A stretch of DNA of 10,845 nucleotides from Betaproteobacteria bacterium (GCA_018969885.1 JAGWXN010000093.1:1-10845), one strand, 5' to 3'. Shown: positions 1 through 7,507, counted from the first letter of the stretch. Translations and numbers: made by a program. Notes: generated by a model not told the origin, from the letters alone.

Positions 1-26
1 GATGGAATGAGGGCGGGATCGTCGAC

Positions 27-1598
27 ATGAGCAAACCGCGCAACGTGCTGTTCATCATGGCGGACCAGCTTCGCTGGGACTACCTCTCCTGCTACGGGCG
101 ATCGCCCGTGCACACGCCCAATATCGACCGCATCGCGGCGCGCGGCGTGCGGTTCGACCGGGCCTACTGCAGTTCGCCGGTTTGCGGCCCCTCGCGCATG
201 TCGTTCTATACGGGCCGAACGGCCTTCAGCCATGGCGCCAGCTGGAATTTTGTGCCGCTGCCGGTTGATGAGCGTACGCTGGGTGACTATCTCAAGCCCA
301 CCGGTGCCCGGGTGGCGCTGGTTGGCAAGACCCACATGGTGCCGGACATCGAGGGGTTGAAACGTCTGGGCGTGGATCCCGGTACCGATCTGGGCGTGCA
401 CCTTGCGCAGTGCGGCTTCGAGCCCTACGAACGCGATGACGGCGTCCATACGGCGGTCAAAGCGAACCCCGATCTTCGCTATAACCGTTATCTGCGCGAC
501 CTTGGCTACGCGGGCGACAATCCCTGGCACGACCATGCCAACTCGGCACTTGGCGAAGACGGCAGCATCCTGTCTGGCTGGTCGCTCCGTCATGCGAATC
601 GTCCGGCCCGAGTCGCCGAGCCGCACTCCGAAACAGCCTACATGACCGACCGCGCGCTGCAGTTCATTCGCGAGACGGGCGATCGGCCCTGGGTGCTGCA
701 TCTGTCCTACATCAAGCCCCATTGGCCGCTGATGGCGCCAGCGCCCTACCACGCGCTCTATGGCCGCGACGACGTGCCGCCGCCGGTCCGAAGCACTGCC
801 GAACGCGAGCGGCCGCATCCCGTGCTTCACGCTTTCATGGACATGGAATGCTCTCGCACCTACTCTGATGATGAAAAGCGCGCGGTGGCGGTGCCTACCT
901 ACATGGGCCTGATCAAGCAACTCGATGATCACATTGGCCGACTGCTGCGCGAGCTTGAGGCGAACGGCCGGCTCGAGGACACCGCCATCATCTTCACCAG
1001 TGATCATGGTGACTATCTCGGTGACCATTGGCTGGGTGAGAAGGAGCTTTTTCATGACGCGAGTGCGCGCATTCCGCTCATCATCAGTGACCCGGATCCG
1101 TCTGCCGATACCTGTCGCGGCACGGTTGACCCGAGGTTGGTCGAGGCGATCGATGTGGTGCCCACGATTCTTGACTGGATGGGGGTCGCAGATCCCGGTC
1201 AGCGGCTGGAAGGGCGCTCGCTGATGGCGGGGCTGCGCGGCGAGGTTGGCCCCTGGCGCGAATGTGCGTTCAGCGAAATCGACTATGCGTTTTACCGGTC
1301 GCGGCTCACGCTGGGCGTGGCGCCCAGCGCCGCGCGCGCCTGGATGGTCCGCAGCGATCGCTGGAAATATGTTCACTACAAGGGCTTTGCGCCCCAGCTT
1401 TTTGATCTGCATGACGATCCTGACGAACTGATCGACCTGGGCGATGCGCATGGCCTGGCCGCGGTTCGGGCTGACATGCAGGCGATGCTGCTCGATCGCC
1501 TGACCGATCGGCGAAGCCGCGTATCCATGTCGGATGCGGTGGTTGCTGAGCGCACTGATGGCAGCACGCGGGCAGGGGTGATCATCGGGAAGTGGTGA
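27..1598 (+). CDS. Sulfatase / phosphonate monoester hydrolase family protein (formylglycine-dependent)
   Basis: Alkaline-phosphatase-superfamily hydrolase of 523 residues, predicted to cleave a sulfate ester or phosphonate/phosphate monoester. Seen: the modification motif CGPSR starting at Cys53 and ending in a TGR. In this family the cysteine becomes formylglycine, which needs a maturation enzyme not present here. Metal and active-site candidates are Asp13, Lys101 and His103 (in GKTH), His232 (in KPH), Asp326-His327 (in TSDHGD) and Lys339. Overall length and the order of conserved blocks (KPHWPL, YMGLI, DDHIGR, TSDHGDYLGDHWLGEK, ending FDLHDDPDEL) resemble rhizobial and Burkholderia phosphonate monoester hydrolases, but GKTH matches the sulfatase GKxH motif. 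No signal peptide is visible, so a cytoplasmic location is inferred. An AG-rich stretch (TGAGGGCGGG, 8-17) precedes the start. Class is firm; substrate is unknown. Choline sulfatase or alkyl/aryl sulfatase are alternatives. Confidence 0.9.
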   Translation: MSKPRNVLFIMADQLRWDYLSCYGRSPVHTPNIDRIAARGVRFDRAYCSSPVCGPSRMSFYTGRTAFSHGASWNFVPLPVDERTLGDYLKPTGARVALVGKTHMVPDIEGLKRLGVDPGTDLGVHLAQCGFEPYERDDGVHTAVKANPDLRYNRYLRDLGYAGDNPWHDHANSALGEDGSILSGWSLRHANRPARVAEPHSETAYMTDRALQFIRETGDRPWVLHLSYIKPHWPLMAPAPYHALYGRDDVPPPVRSTAERERPHPVLHAFMDMECSRTYSDDEKRAVAVPTYMGLIKQLDDHIGRLLRELEANGRLEDTAIIFTSDHGDYLGDHWLGEKELFHDASARIPLIISDPDPSADTCRGTVDPRLVEAIDVVPTILDWMGVADPGQRLEGRSLMAGLRGEVGPWRECAFSEIDYAFYRSRLTLGVAPSAARAWMVRSDRWKYVHYKGFAPQLFDLHDDPDELIDLGDAHGLAAVRADMQAMLLDRLTDRRSRVSMSDAVVAERTDGSTRAGVIIGKW

Positions 1599-1705
1599 TG
1601 GGCACTTGCTGCCGACCGACAGGCGTGCCTCTGGGCGAAACGCGAACGGTGCAGGCCATGGCTTTTGGGCTTACATTCGGGGTCATCGCAATTTGAATTC
1701 CCAAA

Positions 1706-1712
1706 GCGGAGG
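1706..1712 (+). promoter_or_regulatory. Ribosome binding site fixing the alcohol dehydrogenase start
   Basis: The purine-rich GCGGAGGG lies about 9 bases before the ATG at 1722. It supports that ATG over an in-frame TTG at 1665, which would add 19 residues unlike the family N-terminus. Confidence 0.6.
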
Positions 1713-1721
1713 GCGCAGACC

Positions 1722-2786
1722 ATGACGGCATGGGTGGTGGTTGAAAACGAAAAGCCATTGCAGCGCATGGCGCAGACGCCGCTTCAGCCGGTGGGAACCG
1801 AGGTGGTGGTTCGCGTCACCCATGCTGGAATCTGTCACTCGGATCTTCACTTCTGGCACGGCACCTATGATCTGGGCGGTGGGCGAACGCTCCGCCTCAC
1901 CGACCGCGGGGTGAAACTGCCGCGTGCCATGGGGCACGAGGTGGTTGGACGGGTGGTCCGGATGGGGCCTGATGCAAGTGGGGTCGCGGTTGGCGATCTG
2001 CGCATCGTCTATCCCTGGCTGGGTTGCGGTCGCTGTGATCGATGCCTGGGGGGCGAAGATAATCTCTGCAACACGCCCAACTCCATTGGCGTGATGCAGG
2101 ATGGCGGCTATGGCGACGAGGTCAAGGTGCCCCATCCGCGTTATCTGGTGGACGCCAACGGGGTAGACCCGGCTTACGCGGCCACGCTCGCCTGCTCCGG
2201 TATCACGGTCTACTCGGCCATCCGGAAGATTCAGCCGATCGCCCCCGATGATCCCGTGGTCCTGATCGGTGCGGGCGGGCTGGGCCTGCAGGCGATCGCG
2301 ATGCTGAACGCATTGGGTCACCGCAATATTGTGTCGGTGGATCTGGCAGCTGATAAACGCGCCGCCGCGCTTGAGGTGGGCGCCCGCGCTGCAGTCGATG
2401 GCGCAGGCGACCCGACCGAGGTCACGGCCCGAATTCTGGCGGCGACTGGTGGCCTGGTGAAGGCGGTAATCGATTTCCACAACAGTGGCAATACGGCGAC
2501 TGTTGGTGTCGAATGCCTGGCCAAATCCGGCAGGCTGGTGTTGGTCGGTCTTGGCGGCGGCCAGCTTGAATTGTCGCTTGCGGGATTCATCTTCCGGCCC
2601 CGATCTGTCATTGGTACGGCGACTGGCACGCCCCAGGACCTGCGCGATGTGGTGGCGCTTGCGCGTGAGGGTAAATTGCGCCCCATCCCGGTATCGGTGC
2701 GGCCGCGCTCGCAGGCCAATGAAGCGCTTGCCGAACTCGCGCGGGGACAGGTCCGTGGCCGTATTGTTCTCACCCCCGATGACTGA
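1722..2786 (+). CDS. Zinc-dependent alcohol dehydrogenase (medium-chain family), probably NAD+-linked
   Basis: Medium-chain dehydrogenase of 354 residues, oxidising an alcohol to an aldehyde or ketone. Seen: catalytic-zinc ligands Cys38 (in GICHSDLH), His72-Glu73 (in GHE) and Cys158 (in LACSG); a complete structural-zinc set Cys102, Cys105, Cys108 and Cys116 with the classical spacing; and a Rossmann motif GAGGLG at 183-188. Asp207 at the end of the second beta strand is the residue expected for NAD+ rather than NADP+. The start at 1722 has a Shine-Dalgarno sequence and puts the first beta strand at the N-terminus. The last 8 bases overlap the Baeyer-Villiger monooxygenase gene, so the two are almost certainly cotranslated. 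That pairing suggests the product is a ketone, hence a secondary (perhaps cyclic) alcohol substrate; this is inferred. Family assignment is firm, substrate open. Confidence 0.93.
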   Translation: MTAWVVVENEKPLQRMAQTPLQPVGTEVVVRVTHAGICHSDLHFWHGTYDLGGGRTLRLTDRGVKLPRAMGHEVVGRVVRMGPDASGVAVGDLRIVYPWLGCGRCDRCLGGEDNLCNTPNSIGVMQDGGYGDEVKVPHPRYLVDANGVDPAYAATLACSGITVYSAIRKIQPIAPDDPVVLIGAGGLGLQAIAMLNALGHRNIVSVDLAADKRAAALEVGARAAVDGAGDPTEVTARILAATGGLVKAVIDFHNSGNTATVGVECLAKSGRLVLVGLGGGQLELSLAGFIFRPRSVIGTATGTPQDLRDVVALAREGKLRPIPVSVRPRSQANEALAELARGQVRGRIVLTPDD

Positions 2787-4401
2787 TTCTTCAGGGGCGG
2801 ACTCCCGCTCGCCTGCAATCGACGTGATCGTGGTGGGGGCCGGCTTCGCTGGCCTCTATCTGCTTCACCGCCTGCGAGCGATGGGTCTGCGCTGCCAGGT
2901 CATCGAGGCGGGTGACGATGTCGGCGGTACCTGGTATTGGAACCGCTACCCGGGCGCGCGCTGCGACGTTGAAAGCATCGAGTACTCGTATTCGTTTTCG
3001 CCGCAACTTGAACAGGAATGGGTGTGGCGTGAGCGATTTGCGGCGCAGCCTGACATCCTCCGCTACCTGCGGCATGTGGCTGAGCGCTTTGATCTGCGTC
3101 GCGACATCCGCTTGTCAACCCGGGTGACCGCGGCTGTGTTTCAGCGCGAGAGGCGTATCTGGCGGGTGAGTACCGATCGAGGCGATGCTATTGAAGCGCG
3201 TTGGGTCGTGATGGCGACCGGATGCTTATCGGTTGCCCGGCGTCCGGACATTCCGGGGCGAGACACCTTCGCCGGTCCGTCCTATCATTCGGGTAACTGG
3301 CCCCATGAGCCCGTCGATTTTTCCGGTAAGGCGGTTGGTGTCATCGGCACCGGCTCCACCGCCATCCAGCTGATTCCCGAGCTCGCGCATCAGGCTCGGC
3401 GACTGATTGTTTTCCAGCGCACGCCCAACTTCAGCCTGCCTGCGCACAACCGGCCGCTCACCGATCAGGAACAGGCCACCGCGAAAGCGCATTACCGAGC
3501 CATTCGCGAAAAAGCCAAACGGTCATCAGCCGGCGTGGCCTATTTCCCGGTGCCGACTCACGGCGCGCTCGAGGTCCCCGCCGATGAGCGTGAGCGGCTG
3601 CTTGAGGCGGCCTGGCAGCGAGGCGGCACCGGAATCGGGCGCACGTTCAACGACACAATGATCCGCCCGGAATCGAATCAGCTGATCGCTGACTTCGTTC
3701 GAAAAAAGATTCGCGAGAAGATTACCGACCCGGCCCTCGCCGAGAAGGTGTTGCCGTGGAATCATCCGATTGGTACCAAGCGGGTCTGCCTCGACAATGG
3801 CTATTTTGAGGCGCTCGGGCAGTCCCATGTCACGGTAGTCGATGCGCGCACTGAACCCATCGCGGCCATCGACGCTGCGGGTGTTCAAACGGCGTCCGCT
3901 CACTACCCCCTGGATGCCCTCGTGTTTGCCACAGGTTTCGACGCCATGACCGGTGCACTGCTCGCGATCGATATTCGAACCGACGATGGCATCACACTTC
4001 GCGAGCGCTGGTCGGGAGGGCCCGCCAGCTATCTCGGGCTCGCTGTATCGGGATTACCCAATCTGTTCATGGTGACCGGGCCTGGCAGTCCGTCGGTCCT
4101 CAGCAATGTGGTCGTATCCATTGAGCAGCATGTTGACTGGATCAGCGACTGCATCAACTGGATGCGTCGCCAGAACTTGAGCTGTATCGAGGCCACGGCG
4201 GGCGCCCAGCAAAGCTGGGTCGAGCATGTGAATGCGCTCGCCGACGCCACGCTGTTTCCGCAGGCACGCTCTTGGTACACTGGAGCAAACATTCCTGGCA
4301 AGCCCCGCGTCTTCATGCCCTACGTGGGCGGTGTGGCGGTCTATCGCGAAAAATGCGATGCGATCGCAGCCGCCGGCTATAAAGGGTTTGCGTGCTCGTG
4401 A
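2779..4401 (+). CDS. Type I Baeyer-Villiger monooxygenase (cyclohexanone-monooxygenase-like)
   Basis: FAD- and NADPH-dependent flavoprotein of 540 residues that inserts oxygen next to a ketone, giving an ester or lactone. Seen: FAD Rossmann motif GAGFAG at 20-25; the long family fingerprint from Gly49 to Asp63 (GGTWYWNRYPGARCD), an exact match; the short fingerprint FxGxxxHxxxWP at 164-175, also exact; a second, NADPH-binding Rossmann motif at 190-195 (GTGSTA); Arg335 in GTKR as the presumed catalytic arginine; the ATG motif at 384-386; and the C-terminal block GANIPGKPRVFMPYVGG from 502, typical of cyclohexanone monooxygenases. Length matches that group. The ATG at 2779 lies inside the end of the dehydrogenase gene; the open frame continues upstream, but without family-like sequence. 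These features exclude simple flavin N-oxidases. Substrate range (cyclic, linear or steroid ketone) cannot be read from the motifs. No esterase or lactonase follows. Confidence 0.95.
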   Translation: MTDSSGADSRSPAIDVIVVGAGFAGLYLLHRLRAMGLRCQVIEAGDDVGGTWYWNRYPGARCDVESIEYSYSFSPQLEQEWVWRERFAAQPDILRYLRHVAERFDLRRDIRLSTRVTAAVFQRERRIWRVSTDRGDAIEARWVVMATGCLSVARRPDIPGRDTFAGPSYHSGNWPHEPVDFSGKAVGVIGTGSTAIQLIPELAHQARRLIVFQRTPNFSLPAHNRPLTDQEQATAKAHYRAIREKAKRSSAGVAYFPVPTHGALEVPADERERLLEAAWQRGGTGIGRTFNDTMIRPESNQLIADFVRKKIREKITDPALAEKVLPWNHPIGTKRVCLDNGYFEALGQSHVTVVDARTEPIAAIDAAGVQTASAHYPLDALVFATGFDAMTGALLAIDIRTDDGITLRERWSGGPASYLGLAVSGLPNLFMVTGPGSPSVLSNVVVSIEQHVDWISDCINWMRRQNLSCIEATAGAQQSWVEHVNALADATLFPQARSWYTGANIPGKPRVFMPYVGGVAVYREKCDAIAAAGYKGFACS

Positions 4402-4422
4402 CGCCAACTGATTTCTGAAACC

Positions 4423-4440
4423 CAACCGCAGTCGCGGTTG
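4423..4440 (+). other. Stem-loop upstream of the TRAP binding-protein gene
   Basis: Perfect 7-bp inverted repeat CAACCGC / GCGGTTG with loop AGTC, in the 67-base gap between the monooxygenase and the binding-protein gene. No T run follows (the next bases are CATGACAATACC), so it is not a classical intrinsic terminator. It may mark a 5' end, a processing site or a weak attenuator. Confidence 0.5.
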
Positions 4441-4456
4441 CATGACAATACCAGCC

Positions 4457-4463
4457 GGAGGAG
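4457..4463 (+). promoter_or_regulatory. Strong ribosome binding site of the TRAP binding-protein gene
   Basis: GGAGGAG, 5 bases before the ATG at 4469. It is the best Shine-Dalgarno sequence in the window. It decides against the in-frame ATG at 4442, which would place this site inside the coding region. It fits the high expression expected of a periplasmic binding protein. Confidence 0.8.
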
Positions 4464-4468
4464 ACCCC

Positions 4469-5527
4469 ATGAGCGATCAAAACCACAACCACGGCGGCCG
4501 ACGCGCAGCCTTTCGCACAATTGCTGGAGCAGGCGCAGCCGCAGGTATTCTGGGTGCACCCTATGTGCATGCGCAGCCCACCATTACCTGGAGGATGCAG
4601 GCGCTCTGGGACCCAGGCACCATGCCGCAAAAATTCGAGGAGCGATTTGTCGCGAGGGTGGCCGAGCTCACGGGCGGTCGATTCAAGCTCAACCTGTTCG
4701 CCGCCGGACAGATCGTGGGCGCCGCGCAGGCGTTTGACGCGGTTCGGGGCGGGGCGTTCGAACTCATGAAGACCTACGACGCCTATGAGGCGGGCAAGAT
4801 CCCGGTGTTTGCGTTCACCGGGTCAGTTCCGTTCGGCTTCCCGGAGTCCGATCAATTCGAAGCCTGGTTCTATGAGCGCGGCGGCATTGATATTGCCCGT
4901 CAGGCTTATGCGCAGGCCGGGCTGCACTATATCGCGCCGTCGATTTACGGACAGGAGCCCATTCACAGCAAGGTCGCCATTCGCAAGATGGCCGACTTCG
5001 CGGGTAAGAAGGGACGGTTCGTCGGTCTTGCCTCGGCGGTCATGGCGGCCTATGGCGTGGCGGTCACGCCGCTCCCCACGGGCGAGGTGTATTCGGCGCT
5101 CGATAAAGGCGTGATTGACATTGCCGATCGTGGCGATCTCACGGCCAATTTCGAAGCCGGCCTGGCCGAAGTCGCCAAGTTCGTGATCCTTCCAGGCTTT
5201 CATCAGCCCACTTCGGCGACATCCTATGTCGCTAACCGCGCGGCGTGGGACAAGCTGCCGGCAGACTTCAAGGCTGCGCTCGCCGTGGCTGCCCGCGAAG
5301 TATCTGGGGCGCTGCGCCAACACCTGGTGGTTAGCGATGTCGCAGCGCTTGCCAAGTATCGGGCCAAAGGTGTGGAAATCATTCAACTCGCCGAGTCTGA
5401 CGTGTTGGCTGCACGCCCCAAGGCGTTGACCGTTTGGCGCACCGCCACCAAAGGCGATGCGCTGGCGACCAAAGCGCTGGACAGCCAGATCACGCTGTTG
5501 AAGGAGCTGGGGCTGCTGGGGGCCTGA
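4469..5527 (+). CDS. dctP: TRAP transporter periplasmic substrate-binding protein (DctP/TakP family)
   Basis: Extracytoplasmic solute receptor of 352 residues for a tripartite ATP-independent periplasmic transporter, which imports carboxylated solutes using an ion gradient. Seen: an export signal at residues 1-35, with Arg11-Arg12, a small/hydrophobic stretch (TIAGAGAAAGILGAP) and a cleavage site after VHA. The twin arginine followed by AAF is close to, but not exactly, the Tat consensus, so Tat or Sec export is possible. Mature blocks match the DctP fold: FAAGQIVGA, Arg183 in the position of the conserved carboxylate-binding arginine, and PTGEVYSALDKGVIDIAD, the usual hinge-region block. Overall closest in pattern to TakP-type 2-oxoacid receptors, but where TakP has Glu-Trp this protein has Asp-Arg (IDIADRG), so the ligand may differ. 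The two membrane subunits follow. Family firm, ligand unknown. Confidence 0.92.
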   Translation: MSDQNHNHGGRRAAFRTIAGAGAAAGILGAPYVHAQPTITWRMQALWDPGTMPQKFEERFVARVAELTGGRFKLNLFAAGQIVGAAQAFDAVRGGAFELMKTYDAYEAGKIPVFAFTGSVPFGFPESDQFEAWFYERGGIDIARQAYAQAGLHYIAPSIYGQEPIHSKVAIRKMADFAGKKGRFVGLASAVMAAYGVAVTPLPTGEVYSALDKGVIDIADRGDLTANFEAGLAEVAKFVILPGFHQPTSATSYVANRAAWDKLPADFKAALAVAAREVSGALRQHLVVSDVAALAKYRAKGVEIIQLAESDVLAARPKALTVWRTATKGDALATKALDSQITLLKELGLLGA

Positions 5528-5541
5528 CCGTCCGCGTGACG

Positions 5542-5574
5542 CACCGGTGGTGACTGTTGCAGTCGCCACCGGTG
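5542..5574 (+). other. 14-bp stem-loop between TRAP binding-protein and membrane-subunit genes
   Basis: The left arm CACCGGTGGTGACT (5542-5555) pairs with AGTCGCCACCGGTG (5561-5574) around the loop GTTGC. Thirteen pairs are Watson-Crick and one is G-U. The stem starts 15 bases after the dctP stop codon and ends 30 bases before the dctQ start. The following bases have no T run. Known transporter operons use such intercistronic hairpins to protect or partly terminate the upstream mRNA, making the binding protein more abundant than the membrane subunits. That role is inferred here. Confidence 0.8.
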
Positions 5575-5604
5575 GCCGGTTCGCTCTCTTCGCTTGAGGC
5601 CGTC

Positions 5605-6174
5605 ATGCCTTCTCTCGTGTCCGCGCTGGTCAATGCCATCACCCGGCTGAATCGGCTCGTGTTTGTCGCCACGGTCTGGCTCATGGCGCCCGTGGTGCCC
5701 ATCATGATCTACGAGGTGATTGCGCGCTACCTGTTCGGCGCGCCAACCGTCTGGGCGATGGAACTGGTCGTACTGGTGTTCGGTCCGTATTTCCTCCTCG
5801 GTGGGCCTTATCTCCTCCATACGCAAAGTCACGTGGGACTGGACGTGCTGCGACAACGCCTATCGCCCGCCTGGAATCGAATCTTTGACCTGATCAACTA
5901 TCCGGTGATCATGGCCTTCTGCGCCATCCTGCTGTGGTACAGCCTGCCCCCAGTCTGGAGCGCCGTGTCCTACGGTGAAACCAGTTTTTCTGCATGGAAC
6001 CCACCGGTCTGGCCAGCCAAGCTTGCGGTGCCGCTGGCGGTTGGGCTCATGATGCTGCAGGCGCTGGCAGAATTTCTGCGCACGCTTTCCACGCGACCCT
6101 TGGCTGGGGAACCACCGGCGCAGGCCGATCAGACGTCCTCGCGTGAAGGACACACGCCAGGGGGACAGCCATGA
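5605..6174 (+). CDS. dctQ: TRAP transporter small membrane subunit (DctQ family)
   Basis: Inner-membrane protein of 189 residues, the small subunit that partners the large permease of the TRAP system. Seen: four hydrophobic segments at about residues 16-36, 50-71, 90-112 and 131-155; the DctQ signature YEVIARYLFG...PTVWAMEL at 36-54; the block SHVGLDVLRQRL after the second segment; and PVWPAKLAVPL leading into the fourth. The C-terminal tail is hydrophilic (APAQAD-like, roughly 165-189). I chose the ATG at 5605 because GAGG lies 5 bases upstream of it. An alternative TTG at 5557 would add 16 residues and fall inside the intercistronic hairpin. The gene overlaps the large-subunit gene by 4 bases (ATGA), indicating translational coupling. 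Sequence conservation in this family is low, but signature and context agree. Confidence 0.9.
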   Translation: MPSLVSALVNAITRLNRLVFVATVWLMAPVVPIMIYEVIARYLFGAPTVWAMELVVLVFGPYFLLGGPYLLHTQSHVGLDVLRQRLSPAWNRIFDLINYPVIMAFCAILLWYSLPPVWSAVSYGETSFSAWNPPVWPAKLAVPLAVGLMMLQALAEFLRTLSTRPLAGEPPAQADQTSSREGHTPGGQP

Positions 6175-7484
6175 GCTCTGGCGAAATCCTGGTATTGATG
6201 TTCGGAGCGCTCACGCTCTTCATGCTAACCGGGCTACCCATCGCCTTCGTGCTTGGAGGGCTGTCTTTACTGTTCACCGTCACCCTCTGGAATCCGGGTG
6301 CGGTGGTGGTGCTGGTCCTGCAGATTTTCGACACCATGAAGTCGGAGGCGCTGCTCGGTATCCCACTTTTCATTCTCATGGCCTGCCTGCTCCAGCGCTC
6401 GGGTGTGATTGAGGCGCTGTACCGTGCGATGGAACTCTGGTTCGGGCGAATGCGCGGCGGGTTGGCGATTGGCACCGTTGTGATCTGCGTGATGATGGCT
6501 GCGATGACCGGGGTGGTCGGTGCCGCCGTGACCGCCATGGGCATTCTGGCCTTACCCGAAATGCTCAAGCGCGGCTATTCAGCCCGACTCGCCCTGGGCA
6601 CCATCTGCGCATCGGGGACCTTGGGCATTCTCATCCCCCCATCGGTACTCACCATTGTGTACGCCGTCACTGCCCAGATATCGATCGGGCAGATGCTGAT
6701 CGCGGGCATCGTGCCGGGATTGTTGTTGGCGGCGCTTTACATTGTCTTTATTGCGATCGTTGGTGTTGTGAGGCCTGAACTGCTTCCGCTCGATGCCTCA
6801 AGTGTGGCGGCACCGCTCTCTGTTCGGCTGCGGGCCCTCAAGTCGCTCATCGTTCCCACCCTGCTCATCTTCATGGTGCTGGGCTCCATGTTCTTTGGCA
6901 TTGCCACCCCCACCGAGTCGGCCGCGGTTGGTGTACTGGGCGCCTTTCTGGCGGCGCTGCGGGCGGGACGCGTCAACGTGTCGATGCTGAACGAATCGCT
7001 CACCGACACGTTGAAGGCAACGTCGATGATTCTCTGGATCACGATCGGCGCCAAAGCCTATGTGGCGATTTTCACGGGACTGGGTGGCGCTGACGCGCTG
7101 CTCACGTTCATTCGAGAGCTCCAGGTCGATCGCTGGCTGGTACTGGGGTCCATGCTCGCGCTGCTGGTTTTTCTGGGTACGGTGCTCGATGAGATCGGCA
7201 TCATTTTGCTGACCGTTCCCGTCTTCCTCCCCATCGTCAAGGCGCTGGGCTTTGATGAATTATGGTTTGGGGTGTTGTTCGCGATCACCATTCAGACTGG
7301 CTACATCAGTCCGCCTTTTGGCTACACGCTGTTCTACATCAAAGGAACCCTACCACCGCACATCGGAATGGATCAGGTGTATCGGGGTATTGTTCCGTTT
7401 TTCCTCTTGCAGATTCTCGCGCTATTGATTGTGCTCGTCTGGCCCGAGCCCTTCACTTTCCTGCCACGCCTCATGATTCGTTAG
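6171..7484 (+). CDS. dctM: TRAP transporter large membrane subunit (DctM family)
   Basis: Inner-membrane permease of 437 residues carrying the translocation path of the TRAP transporter. Seen: a strongly hydrophobic protein with about 11-12 predicted membrane segments; the two diagnostic half-repeat motifs GTLGILIPPS at 149-158 and ISPPFG at 379-384, which in this family line the Na+ and substrate sites; and IPLFILMACLLQRSGV, the usual third-helix region. The length is standard for DctM proteins (about 425-440). The ATG overlaps the dctQ stop codon and has GGGGGAC about 5 bases upstream. It completes a full P-Q-M transporter with the preceding genes, so the system should be functional without outside parts. 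Confidence 0.95.
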   Translation: MSSGEILVLMFGALTLFMLTGLPIAFVLGGLSLLFTVTLWNPGAVVVLVLQIFDTMKSEALLGIPLFILMACLLQRSGVIEALYRAMELWFGRMRGGLAIGTVVICVMMAAMTGVVGAAVTAMGILALPEMLKRGYSARLALGTICASGTLGILIPPSVLTIVYAVTAQISIGQMLIAGIVPGLLLAALYIVFIAIVGVVRPELLPLDASSVAAPLSVRLRALKSLIVPTLLIFMVLGSMFFGIATPTESAAVGVLGAFLAALRAGRVNVSMLNESLTDTLKATSMILWITIGAKAYVAIFTGLGGADALLTFIRELQVDRWLVLGSMLALLVFLGTVLDEIGIILLTVPVFLPIVKALGFDELWFGVLFAITIQTGYISPPFGYTLFYIKGTLPPHIGMDQVYRGIVPFFLLQILALLIVLVWPEPFTFLPRLMIR

Positions 7485-7507
7485 CCCCTGTCTGCGCTCC
7501 TCCTGCC

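Noticed and set aside
1599..1721. Possible sigma-70 promoter before the alcohol dehydrogenase
   Set aside because: TTGGGC could be a -35 box, but no acceptable -10 box is found at 16-18 bases spacing.
1683..2480. 265-codon open frame on the minus strand opposite the alcohol dehydrogenase
   Set aside because: Composition is a mirror of the GC-rich coding strand, no family motif is visible, and the plus-strand frame carries full zinc and Rossmann motifs.
2485..2778. Upstream extension of the monooxygenase frame into the dehydrogenase gene
   Set aside because: The extra 98 codons are arginine-rich out-of-frame sequence; the FAD motif sits at the normal distance from the ATG at 2779.
4469..4573. 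Definite Tat signal on the TRAP receptor
   Set aside because: Arg11-Arg12 is followed by Ala-Ala-Phe, so the Phe is one place off the consensus; kept only as possible Tat export.
4823..5569. 248-codon open frame on the minus strand opposite the TRAP receptor gene
   Set aside because: No recognisable domain, and it runs over the intercistronic hairpin; antisense shadow of dctP.
5542..5604. Intrinsic terminator between dctP and dctQ
   Set aside because: The stem is strong, but it is followed by GCCGGTTCGC without a T run, and the downstream genes belong to the same transporter.
7262..7507. Upstream extension of the dehydrogenase frame into dctM
   Set aside because: The added sequence is unlike the family, whose first beta strand begins right at the ATG at 7508.
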